Shown here piece by piece: positions 8,719 through 17,660 of a stretch of DNA of 64,000 nucleotides. The stretch spans positions 186,001 to 250,000 of the forward strand of contig CAKZPV010000033.1 of assembly GCA_937139405.1 (NCBI GenBank), in the 5' to 3' direction. How positions within the stretch are numbered: the first letter of the stretch is position 1; the number at the start of each line of letters is the position of its first letter. The notes under the pieces were generated by a model. That model saw only the letters and a program-made list of their open reading frames with translations. It was not told where the DNA came from and did no database searches. This DNA is from an uncultured Nitrospirota bacterium (GTDB lineage Bacteria > Nitrospirota > Nitrospiria > Nitrospirales > UBA8639). A program made the translations under genes and the position numbers.

Positions 8719-8838
8719 TAACTAGAGAATAGTTAGAAGTAGGTAGTGAACAGAAGTCAAGGTTAAAGAGTGAATAGAGTCTCTAAAGAATTTTATTGTT
8801 CTAACTCCTGAATCTCTACGACTCACTTCGTACGAGGA
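8719..8838. repeat. Intergenic heptamer-derived inverted repeat, copy 2
   Basis: Between cheA and cheW, a purine-rich arm with units AGTTAGA and AGTGAAC (about 8725-8782) is followed by a pyrimidine-rich arm (TAACTCC and TGAATCT, about 8800-8832) of opposite polarity. It has the same plan as the copy after fliA, with more decay. Confidence 0.5.
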
Positions 8839-8889
8839 AACACAAAAAATTGGGAATGACCACGACATTCATAACCAAGGAGCACACCC

Positions 8890-9438
8890 ATGTCCACGGC
8901 AACAGTTGAACAGGCAGAGCAACAAGACATTCGAACAAGTTTTTCTAGTGATGATCAACAGTTTCTGACCTTTAATTTGGCTGGAGAATTTTATGGGGTG
9001 GATATTTTGAAGGTTCAGGAAATTAAAGGCTATACCAATGTGACCAAGATTCCCAATACACCAGAGTATTTAAAGGGTGTGTTAAATCTCCGGGGAACGA
9101 TTGTGCCGATAGTCGATTTGCGCATGAAGTTTGGGATGGGGGTAACAGAACCGACGTCCTTTACCGTGGTAGTGGTGGTAAATGTTCGCAATCGGGTCAT
9201 GGGATTTTTAGTGGATGCGGTGTCCGACGTTTTAGATTTGAATGCGAAAGATATTCAACCGCCACCAGAAATGGGTAATACAGTTGATATCACTTTTGTC
9301 GCTGGGATTGGAAACTCAAACGACCATCTTGTGACCTTATTAGATATTGATCGGGTATTAACGGATGACGAAGTTAAAGCCGTCGGGGAGATTCCAGCTG
9401 AAGCTGAGTCAGTGGAGCCAGGAGCGTCAGAAGAGTGA
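8890..9438 (+). CDS. cheW: Chemotaxis coupling protein CheW (system 1)
   Basis: 182 aa CheW-domain protein coupling CheA to receptors. Typical motifs are visible: VDILKVQEIKGY, LKGVLNLRGTIVPIVDLR and MGFLVDAVSDVLDL. The acidic C-terminal tail (about 160-182) is variable in the family. A strong AAGGAG ribosome site precedes the ATG. It stands immediately after cheA and before two large receptors, so it probably serves the system 1 array; it shares its role with the second CheW at 35136 and with CheV. Confidence 0.94.
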   Translation: MSTATVEQAEQQDIRTSFSSDDQQFLTFNLAGEFYGVDILKVQEIKGYTNVTKIPNTPEYLKGVLNLRGTIVPIVDLRMKFGMGVTEPTSFTVVVVVNVRNRVMGFLVDAVSDVLDLNAKDIQPPPEMGNTVDITFVAGIGNSNDHLVTLLDIDRVLTDDEVKAVGEIPAEAESVEPGASEE

Positions 9439-9566
9439 AGGATAGATTAGGACCGTGAGTGATGCTGAGGAACGTAATAAAGAATGTGCAAAAAACGGAT
9501 TGCTGACTGGAATGCTTCAGGTCGCAAGACGCGAACAACACACTTTCAATGAAGGATGAACAGGCC

Positions 9567-11759
9567 ATGAACAATGTATTACGTAAATTTCTGAGTTGGG
9601 GTATTGCCGCTAAGTTAGTCACGATTTTTGTCATTTTTGGGGCAGTCCCCATGACTGCCGTTGGTCTCATTGCCTTCGGGGCCGCCGATGATATGAAAAC
9701 CAAAATTGGTGGAAGATTCATGGCGGAAGCCGCTGGGTTAGCCGATAAAATTGATCGTAATCTTTTTGAACGTTATGGCGACGTTCAAGCCTTCGGTTTT
9801 AACGATGCCATCACGCGTACCTCGCAATGGTATGACGATTCGGAATATAACGTCGTCAGCCAAGTCATGAATAAATATGTTGTTGCCTATGGAATTTATG
9901 ATTTGTCCTTGTTAGTAGATCCTGTTGGCGATTTGATCGCGGTGAATTTTCAAAACGCACAAGGTGAGCCGATTGATGTGAAATGGTTGTTTAAAAAGAA
10001 CTTTAAGGAAACGGCCTGGTTTAAAGCTTTGGAAGCGGGGGAATTCACGACGAAAATGCCGTTCACGGCGGCAGGGAACGATATTTCCTCCGGCACGTAT
10101 ATTGAGGATGTACATTTTGATGAAGATGTGAAGCACGCGTTGGGCAATGATGGGTTGGTGATGGGCTTTTCGGCGCCAGTCTATGATGAGAATGGAAACG
10201 TGGTGGCCTATTGGTCTAATCGTACGAACTTTACTGTGGTAGAGCAAATGTTCCAATACTCCTATGCCTCCTTGAAAGAGGGCGGTTTCCCAGGGGCAGA
10301 ATTAACGTTGCTGGACAGCAAAGGCCGAGTGCTTGTGGACTATGATCCTTCAGTCTCAGGAACGACCAATGTCGTACGTAATTATGAAATTCTCGGTCAA
10401 TTAAATCTAGTTGAAAAGGGTGTTGCAGTAGCTCAAGCAGCGGTCAGGGGCGAATCGGGATTTTCAACTGCCATGCACATACGAAAACAGATTAATCAAG
10501 TGGGAGGCTATGTGCATTTAGAGGGTGCCTTAGGTTTTCCGGGTATGAATTGGTCAGTGTTAGTAAGGGTCCCTGAAAAAGAAGCCGCCGCTGAAGCTAA
10601 TGCGATCCAAAATAAAGTCCTCATGACTGGAATTATTTGTCTGGCTCTGTTGATCCCCTTGGGTTGGTGGGTTGGCCGCAAAGGGGCCAGAAGTTTAGTG
10701 GCCATCAGTACTGTGGCGCAACAAGCCGCCGATGGCGATCTCAGTCAACGGGCGTCGATTTCCAGTAAAGATGAATTAGGGCAATTAGGTCAGGCCATGA
10801 ACACCATGTTAGACAACATTGCCAACGTGGTGGGCGAAGTGCGACAAGCCGCCGAGCATGTCTCCACTGGGTCTGCGGAAATCAGCCAGGGCAATGAGGA
10901 TCTCTCGCAACGGACTTCGGCCCAGGCGGGGGCGTTAGAAGAAACCAGTGCTTCGATGGAAGAGATGACTTCGACCATCAAACAAAATGCCGATAATGCC
11001 AAGCAGGCGAATCAATTGGCTGTCACCGCGCGAGAAGTGGCTGAGAAGGGTGGTGCGGTCACAGATAAAGCCGTCAACGCCATGGATGAAATCAACAAGA
11101 GTAGTAAGAAAATTGCGGATATCATTAACGTGATTGATGAGATTGCCTTCCAAACGAATCTCTTGGCATTAAATGCGGCCGTAGAAGCTGCGCGGGCGGG
11201 CGAACAAGGTAGAGGGTTTGCCGTGGTGGCCTCGGAAGTGCGCAATCTCGCGCAACGTTCAGCGACGGCGGCCAAAGAAATTAAGACCTTGATCAATGAA
11301 TCGGTGCAAAAGGTGGGCGACGGCAGTGATTTGGTGAATAAATCAGGGCAAACGTTGGAAGAAATCGTTAATTCGGTCAAACGGGTCACGGACATTATTG
11401 CCGAGATCAGTGCGGCGTCCCAGGAGCAGGCCAGTGGGATCGATCAAGTCAATAAAGCGGTCATGCAAATGGATCAAGGGACCCAACAAAATGCGGCGTT
11501 AGTGGAACAGGCGACTTCAGCCTCGCAATCCATGAAACAGCAAGCCGGTGCGTTACTGGACCAAGTGGCGTTTTTCAAGGTAGCCGAAGGCCGTTCGGGC
11601 TTCAGTGCCCAAGGGGCCATGCGGCCACAGACTGAGGCCAAACCGATAAACGTCTCGACGAAGACACCGATCAAAGCGATTCCCCAACCGGTGGGCGGTG
11701 GTAGCAGTAATGGGCATCAATCATCCAAAGGAGATGATGATTTCTTCGAAGAATTTTAG
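9567..11759 (+). CDS. Methyl-accepting chemoreceptor with dCache-like periplasmic sensor
   Basis: 730 aa from the preferred ATG at 9567, which has GAAGGA 10 nt upstream; an in-frame ATG at 9549 lacks a good site. Membrane segments lie at about 16-39 and 350-372, bracketing a roughly 310-residue periplasmic domain with double-Cache character. HAMP (373-425) and a methyl-accepting signalling domain follow, with hairpin tip [20 protein letters not shown] around 527-546. The ligand is unknown. The C-terminus ends in a Gly/Ser linker and the tail DDDFFEEF, which fits the aromatic-x-x-aromatic CheR/CheB tether pattern. Bases 10947-11542 are identical to 12808-13403 in the next receptor gene. Confidence 0.93.
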   Translation: MNNVLRKFLSWGIAAKLVTIFVIFGAVPMTAVGLIAFGAADDMKTKIGGRFMAEAAGLADKIDRNLFERYGDVQAFGFNDAITRTSQWYDDSEYNVVSQVMNKYVVAYGIYDLSLLVDPVGDLIAVNFQNAQGEPIDVKWLFKKNFKETAWFKALEAGEFTTKMPFTAAGNDISSGTYIEDVHFDEDVKHALGNDGLVMGFSAPVYDENGNVVAYWSNRTNFTVVEQMFQYSYASLKEGGFPGAELTLLDSKGRVLVDYDPSVSGTTNVVRNYEILGQLNLVEKGVAVAQAAVRGESGFSTAMHIRKQINQVGGYVHLEGALGFPGMNWSVLVRVPEKEAAAEANAIQNKVLMTGIICLALLIPLGWWVGRKGARSLVAISTVAQQAADGDLSQRASISSKDELGQLGQAMNTMLDNIANVVGEVRQAAEHVSTGSAEISQGNEDLSQRTSAQAGALEETSASMEEMTSTIKQNADNAKQANQLAVTAREVAEKGGAVTDKAVNAMDEINKSSKKIADIINVIDEIAFQTNLLALNAAVEAARAGEQGRGFAVVASEVRNLAQRSATAAKEIKTLINESVQKVGDGSDLVNKSGQTLEEIVNSVKRVTDIIAEISAASQEQASGIDQVNKAVMQMDQGTQQNAALVEQATSASQSMKQQAGALLDQVAFFKVAEGRSGFSAQGAMRPQTEAKPINVSTKTPIKAIPQPVGGGSSNGHQSSKGDDDFFEEF
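10947..11542 (+). repeat. 596-bp direct repeat, copy A (receptor signalling domain)
   Basis: This segment, encoding most of the cytoplasmic hairpin, reads base for base the same as 12808-13403. It is bounded by mismatches at 10946/12807 (C versus T) and 11543/13404 (A versus G). Sensor domains on either side of the block are unrelated, so a recent gene-conversion event or selected domain swap is likely. Confidence 0.9.
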
Positions 11760-11763
11760 GCAG

Positions 11764-11806
11764 GTGTAAAGCGTGAGACGAAGAATTCTTTTTTCGTCTC
11801 ATTATC
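11764..11806. repeat. Hairpin after receptor gene (GTGAGAC-type element)
   Basis: Arms TGAGACGAA (11774-11782) and TTCGTCTCA (11793-11801) pair perfectly. The T-run is in the loop and 3' arm rather than after the stem, so this is not a classic terminator. The 36 nt from 11748, spanning the stop codon and the left arm, recur exactly after the next receptor gene. Confidence 0.55.
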
Positions 11807-11853
11807 TATAAGCCTGGTTGAATTTTTAACAGGCATAAGGAGGGCAAGGATTT

Positions 11854-13659
11854 ATGAGTACGGGACCACAAGGAAAGTGGAATGAATTGGGGATTGGCCC
11901 AAAAGTTATTGTGAGCACGTTGCTTGTTTTTGCGGGACTTTTACTAGCTGGAGCCTATTTTCTTGGACAGCAACTACAAGCAGACCTGAATCGGGTCTTA
12001 GCCACGCAGGCTTCGATCATTGAAAAACAGATTCAAGTCACGCGGGCTTATGTGGCCAAACAATTTGTGGTCAAAGCCAAAGGTGCGGGGATGAAGGTCA
12101 GTATGGACCATGATGCCTCTGACACCATTCCATTTCCTGCAACCTTTACTCGTGAAACGTCCGAAGCTCTGGCGAAAGATGGCGTCTATAATGCACGTGT
12201 GATTAGTGCGACTCCGTTGAATAACGCTAACGCACCTCAAGATAGTTTTGAACAGCAAGCTCTTGAAGCTCTTACAACGGGGCAAACAGAATTTACAAGT
12301 ATCGAATCTGTGAATGGGGGCATGATGTTTCGAAGGGCCACTGCAGATTTTGCCAGTGTCCAAGCCTGTGTGTCATGTCATGCCGGCAAACAGGTCGGTG
12401 ACATGCTGGGGGCGGTGTCCGTGCAAATTCCAATGGACATTCCCATGGCACAACTCAATAGCAATTTGAATAGCATGTATATGGGAATTCTAGTCGTTGG
12501 AATAGTTACGATGGTGATGTTGTTCATTTTGCTTTCAAAATTCGTCGTCAGGCCGATGAAAAATTTAGAAGCCATGGCTGCCAGAGCCAAAGACGGAGAT
12601 CTGACGGTTCGGACCACAGTTGTGAGTCGGGATGAAATTGGACGAACCGGTGAATCCTTTAATGCGATGTTTGATCAGGTGGGTGATGTTGTCCAGTCAG
12701 TAAAATTAGCCGCTGGCGGGATTACAACAGGAACAATCGAAATTTCTCAAGGCAATGAAGATCTCTCGCAACGGACTTCGGCTCAGGCGGGGGCGTTAGA
12801 AGAAACTAGTGCTTCGATGGAAGAGATGACTTCGACCATCAAACAAAATGCCGATAATGCCAAGCAGGCGAATCAATTGGCTGTCACCGCGCGAGAAGTG
12901 GCTGAGAAGGGTGGTGCGGTCACAGATAAAGCCGTCAACGCCATGGATGAAATCAACAAGAGTAGTAAGAAAATTGCGGATATCATTAACGTGATTGATG
13001 AGATTGCCTTCCAAACGAATCTCTTGGCATTAAATGCGGCCGTAGAAGCTGCGCGGGCGGGCGAACAAGGTAGAGGGTTTGCCGTGGTGGCCTCGGAAGT
13101 GCGCAATCTCGCGCAACGTTCAGCGACGGCGGCCAAAGAAATTAAGACCTTGATCAATGAATCGGTGCAAAAGGTGGGCGACGGCAGTGATTTGGTGAAT
13201 AAATCAGGGCAAACGTTGGAAGAAATCGTTAATTCGGTCAAACGGGTCACGGACATTATTGCCGAGATCAGTGCGGCGTCCCAGGAGCAGGCCAGTGGGA
13301 TCGATCAAGTCAATAAAGCGGTCATGCAAATGGATCAAGGGACCCAACAAAATGCGGCGTTAGTGGAACAGGCGACTTCAGCCTCGCAATCCATGAAACA
13401 GCAGGCTCAAGATCTGTTACAACAAGTAGAATTCTTTAAGACCAACCAAGAACAATCTGGAAATGGCAGTCGTGTGGTGATCAGTTCAAGCCGGACTTCC
13501 AGCTCTTCGCTGTCCGTGTCCAAACCTGTGAGTTCGTCACCCAAGTCATCCAGCTCTGTGAAGCCAGCTCCTAATTCGCCAATATCAAGAGTTGGTGTCG
13601 GAAGTAGCAATGGGCACAGTTCCTCAAAAGGAGATGATGACTTTTTTGAAGAATTTTAG
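11854..13659 (+). CDS. Chemoreceptor with Tll0287-like (DUF3365) c-type haem sensor
   Basis: 601 aa. A membrane segment at about 17-39 is followed by a periplasmic Tll0287-like domain with a CxxCH haem-attachment motif (C172, C175, H176), a second membrane segment (208-232), HAMP and a methyl-accepting signalling domain. A Ser/Pro-rich linker of about 50 residues ends in the same DDDFFEEF tail as the preceding receptor. Proteins with this sensor bind haem covalently and are thought to report redox state or small gases; the exact stimulus here is unknown. It is followed by a stand-alone secreted protein of the same fold (13907). The signalling domain shares the 596-bp identical block with its neighbour. 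Confidence 0.9.
   Translation: MSTGPQGKWNELGIGPKVIVSTLLVFAGLLLAGAYFLGQQLQADLNRVLATQASIIEKQIQVTRAYVAKQFVVKAKGAGMKVSMDHDASDTIPFPATFTRETSEALAKDGVYNARVISATPLNNANAPQDSFEQQALEALTTGQTEFTSIESVNGGMMFRRATADFASVQACVSCHAGKQVGDMLGAVSVQIPMDIPMAQLNSNLNSMYMGILVVGIVTMVMLFILLSKFVVRPMKNLEAMAARAKDGDLTVRTTVVSRDEIGRTGESFNAMFDQVGDVVQSVKLAAGGITTGTIEISQGNEDLSQRTSAQAGALEETSASMEEMTSTIKQNADNAKQANQLAVTAREVAEKGGAVTDKAVNAMDEINKSSKKIADIINVIDEIAFQTNLLALNAAVEAARAGEQGRGFAVVASEVRNLAQRSATAAKEIKTLINESVQKVGDGSDLVNKSGQTLEEIVNSVKRVTDIIAEISAASQEQASGIDQVNKAVMQMDQGTQQNAALVEQATSASQSMKQQAQDLLQQVEFFKTNQEQSGNGSRVVISSSRTSSSSLSVSKPVSSSPKSSSSVKPAPNSPISRVGVGSSNGHSSSKGDDDFFEEF
12808..13403 (+). repeat. 596-bp direct repeat, copy B (receptor signalling domain)
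   Basis: Partner of 10947-11542 at a fixed offset of 1861 bp; no mismatch was found on reading the two side by side. Upstream of the block similarity continues with scattered third-position differences; downstream the sequences diverge until the shared C-terminal tail. Confidence 0.9.
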
Positions 13660-13662
13660 GCA

Positions 13663-13728
13663 GGTGTAAAGCGTGAGACGAAGGATTATTTTTTTGTCTC
13701 ACGCCTCACGATTCATGCCTCACAAAGA
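13663..13728. repeat. Hairpin with heptameric GTGAGGC-type right arm
   Basis: The left arm GCGTGAGAC (13671-13679) pairs with GTCTCACGC (13696-13704). The right side continues in 7-nt phase (GCCTCAC units) to about 13728. The left half duplicates the sequence after the preceding receptor gene, so it arose with the receptor duplication, and its composition ties it to the heptamer element family. Confidence 0.55.
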
Positions 13729-13775
13729 TTTTCCCCACTCCGCGTTTTTTCGTTATTCGTTCTCATTCATATTGA

Positions 13776-13818
13776 CCTGGCACAATAGACCGAACAGTTT
13801 TACATTGACTGTTCCAGG
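13776..13818. promoter_or_regulatory. Nested inverted repeat upstream of the CxxCH protein gene
   Basis: Inner arms GAACAGT (13792-13798) and ACTGTTC (13808-13814) form a perfect 7-bp inverted repeat with a 9-nt spacer. CCTGG (13776) and CCAGG (13814) extend the symmetry outside. It lies about 90 bp before the start of the haem-domain protein gene and may be an operator or a leader hairpin; no regulator can be named. Confidence 0.35.
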
Positions 13819-13906
13819 TAATGTCGGCTAACCTTAGGCCCCCCATATGACCAGGATGGTTCAACCATAAGTTGTGGTTTTCTCACATTCACAGGAGGAG
13901 GGCTCA

Positions 13907-14446
13907 ATGAGACGATTGACCGCGATTGGGAAAGTGTTTGGAACATTGATGATTGGTTTCTTGCTAATCTTACCAGCCGGGCAAGCGGCAGACATGGACA
14001 AAGGCAAAGCCGTCGAGATGGTTTTGAACACGGTCAAGGCAGCACGGACTGTTTTTGTGAAGGGCGTGCTTGCTGATGCCAAAAAAGGTGGCATTAAGGG
14101 TAATGAAGATTGGGTCAAAGATGATCATGGTATTATGCTTCCTGCCCAGTTCGTGAAAGAAATCGGCAAAGAAATTCGAGGCTTTGAGCTTGGTCTCCTC
14201 GGCACTGACCCGCTATATGCTTCCAACGCCGCGAAAAGTGACAAAGAAAAAGAAATGCTTGCCGCTTTAGCCGGTGGAAAACAAAAAGTCATCACCGGAG
14301 AAGATGGTGGGAAGACCATTGGGATGTCTGCCGATTTTGCGATTGTTGAAAGTTGTGCCAGTTGCCACAATGAGCACCCTAAGACTACCAAAAAAGATTG
14401 GAAAAAAGGTGATTTCATGGGCGCGATTGTTGTACGGATGAAATAA
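13907..14446 (+). CDS. Secreted Tll0287-like (DUF3365) CxxCH protein
   Basis: 179 aa from the ATG at 13907, which has a strong AGGAGG site 7 nt upstream; an ATG 33 nt earlier has none. A signal peptide is evident (MRRLTAIGKVFGTLMIGF..., cleavage after GQAA, about residue 25). The mature protein is one domain with the haem motif C150-A-S-C153-H154 near the C-terminus. It has the same fold as the sensor parts of the receptors at 11854 and 31704 but no membrane anchor or signalling domain. It may be a periplasmic haem-binding partner or competitor for those receptors, or a small electron-transfer protein. The terminator just downstream and its own upstream palindrome suggest a separate transcript. 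Confidence 0.85.
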   Translation: MRRLTAIGKVFGTLMIGFLLILPAGQAADMDKGKAVEMVLNTVKAARTVFVKGVLADAKKGGIKGNEDWVKDDHGIMLPAQFVKEIGKEIRGFELGLLGTDPLYASNAAKSDKEKEMLAALAGGKQKVITGEDGGKTIGMSADFAIVESCASCHNEHPKTTKKDWKKGDFMGAIVVRMK

Positions 14447-14471
14447 GGTTTCTACTCTAAGTAACTGAAAA

Positions 14472-14509
14472 GGCGTGGGGGGTATTTCATCTCTCCACGT
14501 CTTTTTTTT
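14472..14509 (+). terminator. Rho-independent terminator
   Basis: A GC-rich stem (GCGTGG paired with CCACGT/C, interior loop of about 16 nt) is followed immediately by eight T residues at 14502-14509. It lies 25 bp after the stop of the secreted CxxCH protein gene and ends that transcript before the cheR group. Confidence 0.8.
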
Positions 14510-14591
14510 GTGGTTTCCCTTCCTCTTCCTTCCTCCTTCTTCTTCCTGTCTTTCTTTTACTTGATTCGCAAATAAAAGCTAAGAGTTTGCC

Positions 14592-14619
14592 TAATTTCTT
14601 TAGCACGTTGTGCCGATAG
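14592..14619 (+). promoter_or_regulatory. Candidate sigma-28 promoter
   Basis: TAAT (14592-14595), a 16-nt spacer and GCCGATAG (14612-14619) resemble the FliA consensus TAAA-N15-GCCGATAA, with one mismatch in each box and a spacer one base long. It stands 213 bp upstream of cheR in a gap otherwise holding only a heptamer element. Confidence 0.4.
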
Positions 14620-14684
14620 ATACCTGAGAATGAGAAATTCTCAAAAGATATTCGATATTTCTCTGGATGTTGCTTTATTGGTCC

Positions 14685-14766
14685 ACAGGGTGAGGAACAT
14701 AAGGCGTAGGGGGTAGGTGAAACAAGAACAGTTATTCTCGCCTTACACTTAAGGTCTTACGCCATA
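14685..14766. repeat. Intergenic inverted repeat element (GTAAGGC type)
   Basis: The left part (AAGGCGTAGGGGGTAGGTG, about 14700-14718) and the right part (CGCCTTACACTTAAGG and TTACGCC, about 14740-14765) are approximate inverse complements with 7-nt phasing traces. It fills the rest of the 385-bp gap between the terminator and cheR, in which no gene is visible. Confidence 0.45.
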
Positions 14767-14831
14767 GAATTCCTTTTGGTATGCACGGTTGCTTCAGGTT
14801 TTATGCTCTTCATCCATTATTCGTATAGGAC

Positions 14832-15659
14832 ATGTCAATGAATGCGACATTAACTGACAAAGAGTTTGTGCAATTTCAATCGTTGATTTATGAGCAGGTT
14901 GGGATCACTCTTGATACCCCCAAGAAAAGTTTACTGACTTCTCGTTTAGGTAAACGGTTGAGAGAATTAGAACTCCCTTCTTACCAAGCCTATTTTGATC
15001 GCGTGAGTGGAAAAGGGGGAGAGGATGAGCTGGTCCAGTTGGTCGATCTGGTCTCGACCAATAAAACGGATTTTTTTCGCGAGCCTGTTCATTTTGATTT
15101 TCTTCGAGAACAAGTCCTGGCAGAAATAGCTTCGACCCGTTTTTTGCGAATTTGGTCTTCCGCTTCATCATCCGGTGAAGAACCCTATACGATTGCGATG
15201 ACGTTGCATGATGCAATTCCTGATTGTTCTCAATGGGACATCAAAATTTTGGCGTCCGATATATCTACGAGAGTCTTGGCCAAAGCTGCTTCGGGAATTT
15301 ACGACGATGAACGGGTCACGCAACTGCCTCAAGAGGTCGTGCGGCGACATTTCCTCCGTGGCAAAGGAGAACAGACAGGAAAATTAAAAGTCCGAAAACA
15401 TCTTTCTGAAATGATCGCATTTCGTCGCGTTAACTTGATGGCTCCGGCTTTTCCTATTAAAACCCCTCTAGATATTATTTTTTGCCGTAATGTCATGATT
15501 TATTTTGACCGGCCCACACAAGCATCACTTGTTGGAAAATTTTATCGCTATCTTCGTCCAGGAGGGTTCCTCTTCATTGGACATTCCGAAAGTTTGCAGT
15601 GGGTGGAGCATCAGTTTGATTACATTAAGCCGACGATTTATCAAAAACCGTTCGAGTGA
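14832..15659 (+). CDS. cheR: Chemoreceptor methyltransferase CheR (first copy)
   Basis: 275 aa SAM-dependent O-methyltransferase that methylates receptor glutamates. The N-terminal helical CheR domain (MNATLTDKEFVQFQSLIYEQ...) leads into the catalytic domain with SSASSSGEEPYTIAM (SAM pocket), ASDIS and IFCRNVMIYFD. Length and motifs are standard. It is followed by cheD and cheB, forming the adaptation block. The two receptors upstream end in an aromatic pentapeptide-like tail that could tether this enzyme or the second CheR; which one binds cannot be told from sequence by eye. Confidence 0.95.
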   Translation: MSMNATLTDKEFVQFQSLIYEQVGITLDTPKKSLLTSRLGKRLRELELPSYQAYFDRVSGKGGEDELVQLVDLVSTNKTDFFREPVHFDFLREQVLAEIASTRFLRIWSSASSSGEEPYTIAMTLHDAIPDCSQWDIKILASDISTRVLAKAASGIYDDERVTQLPQEVVRRHFLRGKGEQTGKLKVRKHLSEMIAFRRVNLMAPAFPIKTPLDIIFCRNVMIYFDRPTQASLVGKFYRYLRPGGFLFIGHSESLQWVEHQFDYIKPTIYQKPFE

Positions 15660-15752
15660 GGTGTAACGACGCGCAGGGTAAGTCATGAAAGGTCATATGA
15701 TTATCGTCGTTTCATCCCTTATGCCGTACGAAACATTTCACCCCAACTTGGT
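15656..15752. repeat. Intergenic inverted repeat element between cheR and cheD
   Basis: A purine-rich arm from 15658 (GGTGTAACGACGC, then GGGTAAGTCATG) and a right arm (CGTCGTTTCATCCC, then CATTTCACCCC) pair imperfectly across about 95 bp. It belongs to the same family as the other intergenic hairpins. Confidence 0.45.
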
Positions 15753-15782
15753 GAATCAAGGATTGAAGAGGTTTATTCATTC

Positions 15783-16394
15783 ATGGCGATATCAGCAAGC
15801 TTGATGGAATTTGGACATATTCGGCGGATACAAGATACGCGCTTTCCGTATGAAGTGGCAGTGATTTTGCCAGGTGAATATTTTGTGAGCGATGAGCCTA
15901 AGGTGGTGTATACCGTCTTGGGTTCCTGCATTTCAGTCTGTCTGCGCGATCCGTTTGTCAACGTTGGAGGCATGAATCATTTTATGTTGGCGGCGCCCTC
16001 CAATTCGGACGGCCATGACAATTGGGCCGATTCTGGTCGATATGGCAGCTTTGCGATGGAGATGTTGATCAATGAAATTCTCAAGCGTGGCGGTCAAAAG
16101 AAGCGCCTTGAAGCTAAGGTCTTTGGTGGAGGAAAGATTTATGACGGTACCATCGACATCGGGGCAAAAAACGCAGCATGGGCATTAGATTACTTGGAGC
16201 AAGAAGGTGTGCCTCTCGTGAAAGCCAACGTTGGGGATGTGTGCCCACGAAAAGTATATTTTTTTACCGATTCGGGAAAAGTTCTGCTAAAAAAACTTGA
16301 TCGAGTTGTCGCCAAAACCATTGCCGAGGAAGAGGGGCAGTATCAAGCCAAACTGAAACACGCTCCTGTGCAGTCTGAGGTCACGCTCTTTTGA
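15783..16394 (+). CDS. cheD: Chemoreceptor glutamine deamidase CheD
   Basis: 203 aa CheD-family deamidase, converting receptor Gln to Glu at methylation sites; in Bacillus it also cooperates with CheC. Catalytic residues are in place: C49 in VLGSCISV and H66 in GGMNHFML. The family signature GSCxxVCLRDP is clear, as are AKVFGGG and VGDVCPRKVYFF. The N-terminus is about 20-30 residues longer than minimal CheD. It sits between cheR and cheB as in many adaptation operons. No cheC is visible in the window, so deamidation is the likelier role. Confidence 0.93.
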   Translation: MAISASLMEFGHIRRIQDTRFPYEVAVILPGEYFVSDEPKVVYTVLGSCISVCLRDPFVNVGGMNHFMLAAPSNSDGHDNWADSGRYGSFAMEMLINEILKRGGQKKRLEAKVFGGGKIYDGTIDIGAKNAAWALDYLEQEGVPLVKANVGDVCPRKVYFFTDSGKVLLKKLDRVVAKTIAEEEGQYQAKLKHAPVQSEVTLF

Positions 16395-16395
16395 T

Positions 16396-16473
16396 GAGAA
16401 AACGTAAGGGGTTAGCATGAGGTGAGTAAGAATTTTTTGTCTGATGCTTCATGCCTTATAGTTTATTCCTGAG
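16396..16473. repeat. Intergenic inverted repeat element between cheD and cheB
   Basis: A left arm with GTAAGGGGTTAGCATGAGG and a right arm with GATGCTTCATGCCTTA pair imperfectly around a T-run. It has the same layout as the element between cheR and cheD. Confidence 0.45.
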
Positions 16474-16490
16474 ATTTTTAGGAGATGGAT

Positions 16491-17564
16491 ATGAGTGAAA
16501 AGAAAATTCGTGTATTGATCGTTGATGATTCGGCATTGATTCGTGGAGTGATGACTGAAATTTTAAATGAAGATCCACAGATTGAAGTTGTCGGAGCTGC
16601 TCCCGACCCGTATGTCGCACGAGATAAGCTGAAGACTCTTAAGCCGGATGTTCTGACACTTGATGTGGAAATGCCCAAGATGGATGGGTTGACTTTTCTG
16701 CAAAAACTTATGGCTGCTCGTCCCATGCCTGTCGTGATGGTCAGTTCTCTGACCGAGCAGGGTGCCGCGACAACCATGCAAGCGTTGGAATCTGGGGCTG
16801 TGGATTTTGTCACTAAGCCTTCAGTGGATATTCAGCATGGCTTGGCCGAATTAGCTGAGCAAATCACCAGTAAAGTCAAAATAGCGGCACAATCAACCGT
16901 GAAGAAACGTTCTCAGCTTGATTCGGCTGAGAGCGCTGAACGAATCAAAACGTTGGCTGCCCAATCAGCGATGATTAAGACAACCGATACGCTGATTGCC
17001 ATTGGATCTTCCACAGGAGGTACCGAAGCTTTGCGGGAGTTGTTAGAGGTGTTGCCTCCTAACACACCACCGATTCTCATGACTCAACATATGCCAGAAC
17101 ATTTTACAAAAACTTTTGCAAATCGTTTGAATGAACTTTGCCAAATTCACGTCAAAGAAGCAGAAGAAGGTGATAGCGTTATTCCAGGACAGGCCCTCTT
17201 AGCGCCTGGAAGTTATCATATGGAATTACGGCGAAGTGGGGCCAAATACTATGTGTCCCTCAATCAAGAGCCACCAGTCAATCGACATCGTCCAGCGGTG
17301 GATCCAATGTTTCAGTCGGTGGCGCGGTATGCTGGGGCAAACAGTGTTGGCGTGATTTTAACTGGTATGGGCAATGACGGCGCAGCCGGCATGTTGGAAA
17401 TGAAAAAAGCCGGAGCCTTTAATCTCGCTCAAGATGAGAAGTCTTGTGTCGTCTTTGGTATGCCGAAGGAAGCCATCAAAACAGGAGGAGTGGATAAAAT
17501 TCTTCCGCTCTCGGACATTCCTGCCGCAATACTTGCTCATCTAAAAATGGTTTCTTCTCGATAA
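16491..17564 (+). CDS. cheB: Chemotaxis methylesterase CheB (first copy)
   Basis: 357 aa from ATG 16491, which lies 6 nt after AGGAG; the ATG at 16485 abuts that site. The receiver carries D58 (LTLDVEMPKMDG). The C-terminal methylesterase has the serine in IGSSTGGTEAL, histidine in QHMPEHFT and aspartate in GMGNDGAAGM. It removes receptor methyl groups when phosphorylated by CheA. It forms the cheR-cheD-cheB-cheR block between the two chemotaxis core clusters. A second CheB is at 33892. Confidence 0.95.
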   Translation: MSEKKIRVLIVDDSALIRGVMTEILNEDPQIEVVGAAPDPYVARDKLKTLKPDVLTLDVEMPKMDGLTFLQKLMAARPMPVVMVSSLTEQGAATTMQALESGAVDFVTKPSVDIQHGLAELAEQITSKVKIAAQSTVKKRSQLDSAESAERIKTLAAQSAMIKTTDTLIAIGSSTGGTEALRELLEVLPPNTPPILMTQHMPEHFTKTFANRLNELCQIHVKEAEEGDSVIPGQALLAPGSYHMELRRSGAKYYVSLNQEPPVNRHRPAVDPMFQSVARYAGANSVGVILTGMGNDGAAGMLEMKKAGAFNLAQDEKSCVVFGMPKEAIKTGGVDKILPLSDIPAAILAHLKMVSSR

Positions 17565-17660
17565 AATGGTTACTGAACATTTTGGCGACATACTTTAAGA
17601 AATGGAATGTGTACGATTCAACTCGGTCCGTTTTGTAAATCATAGAGGACGCTTATCATT

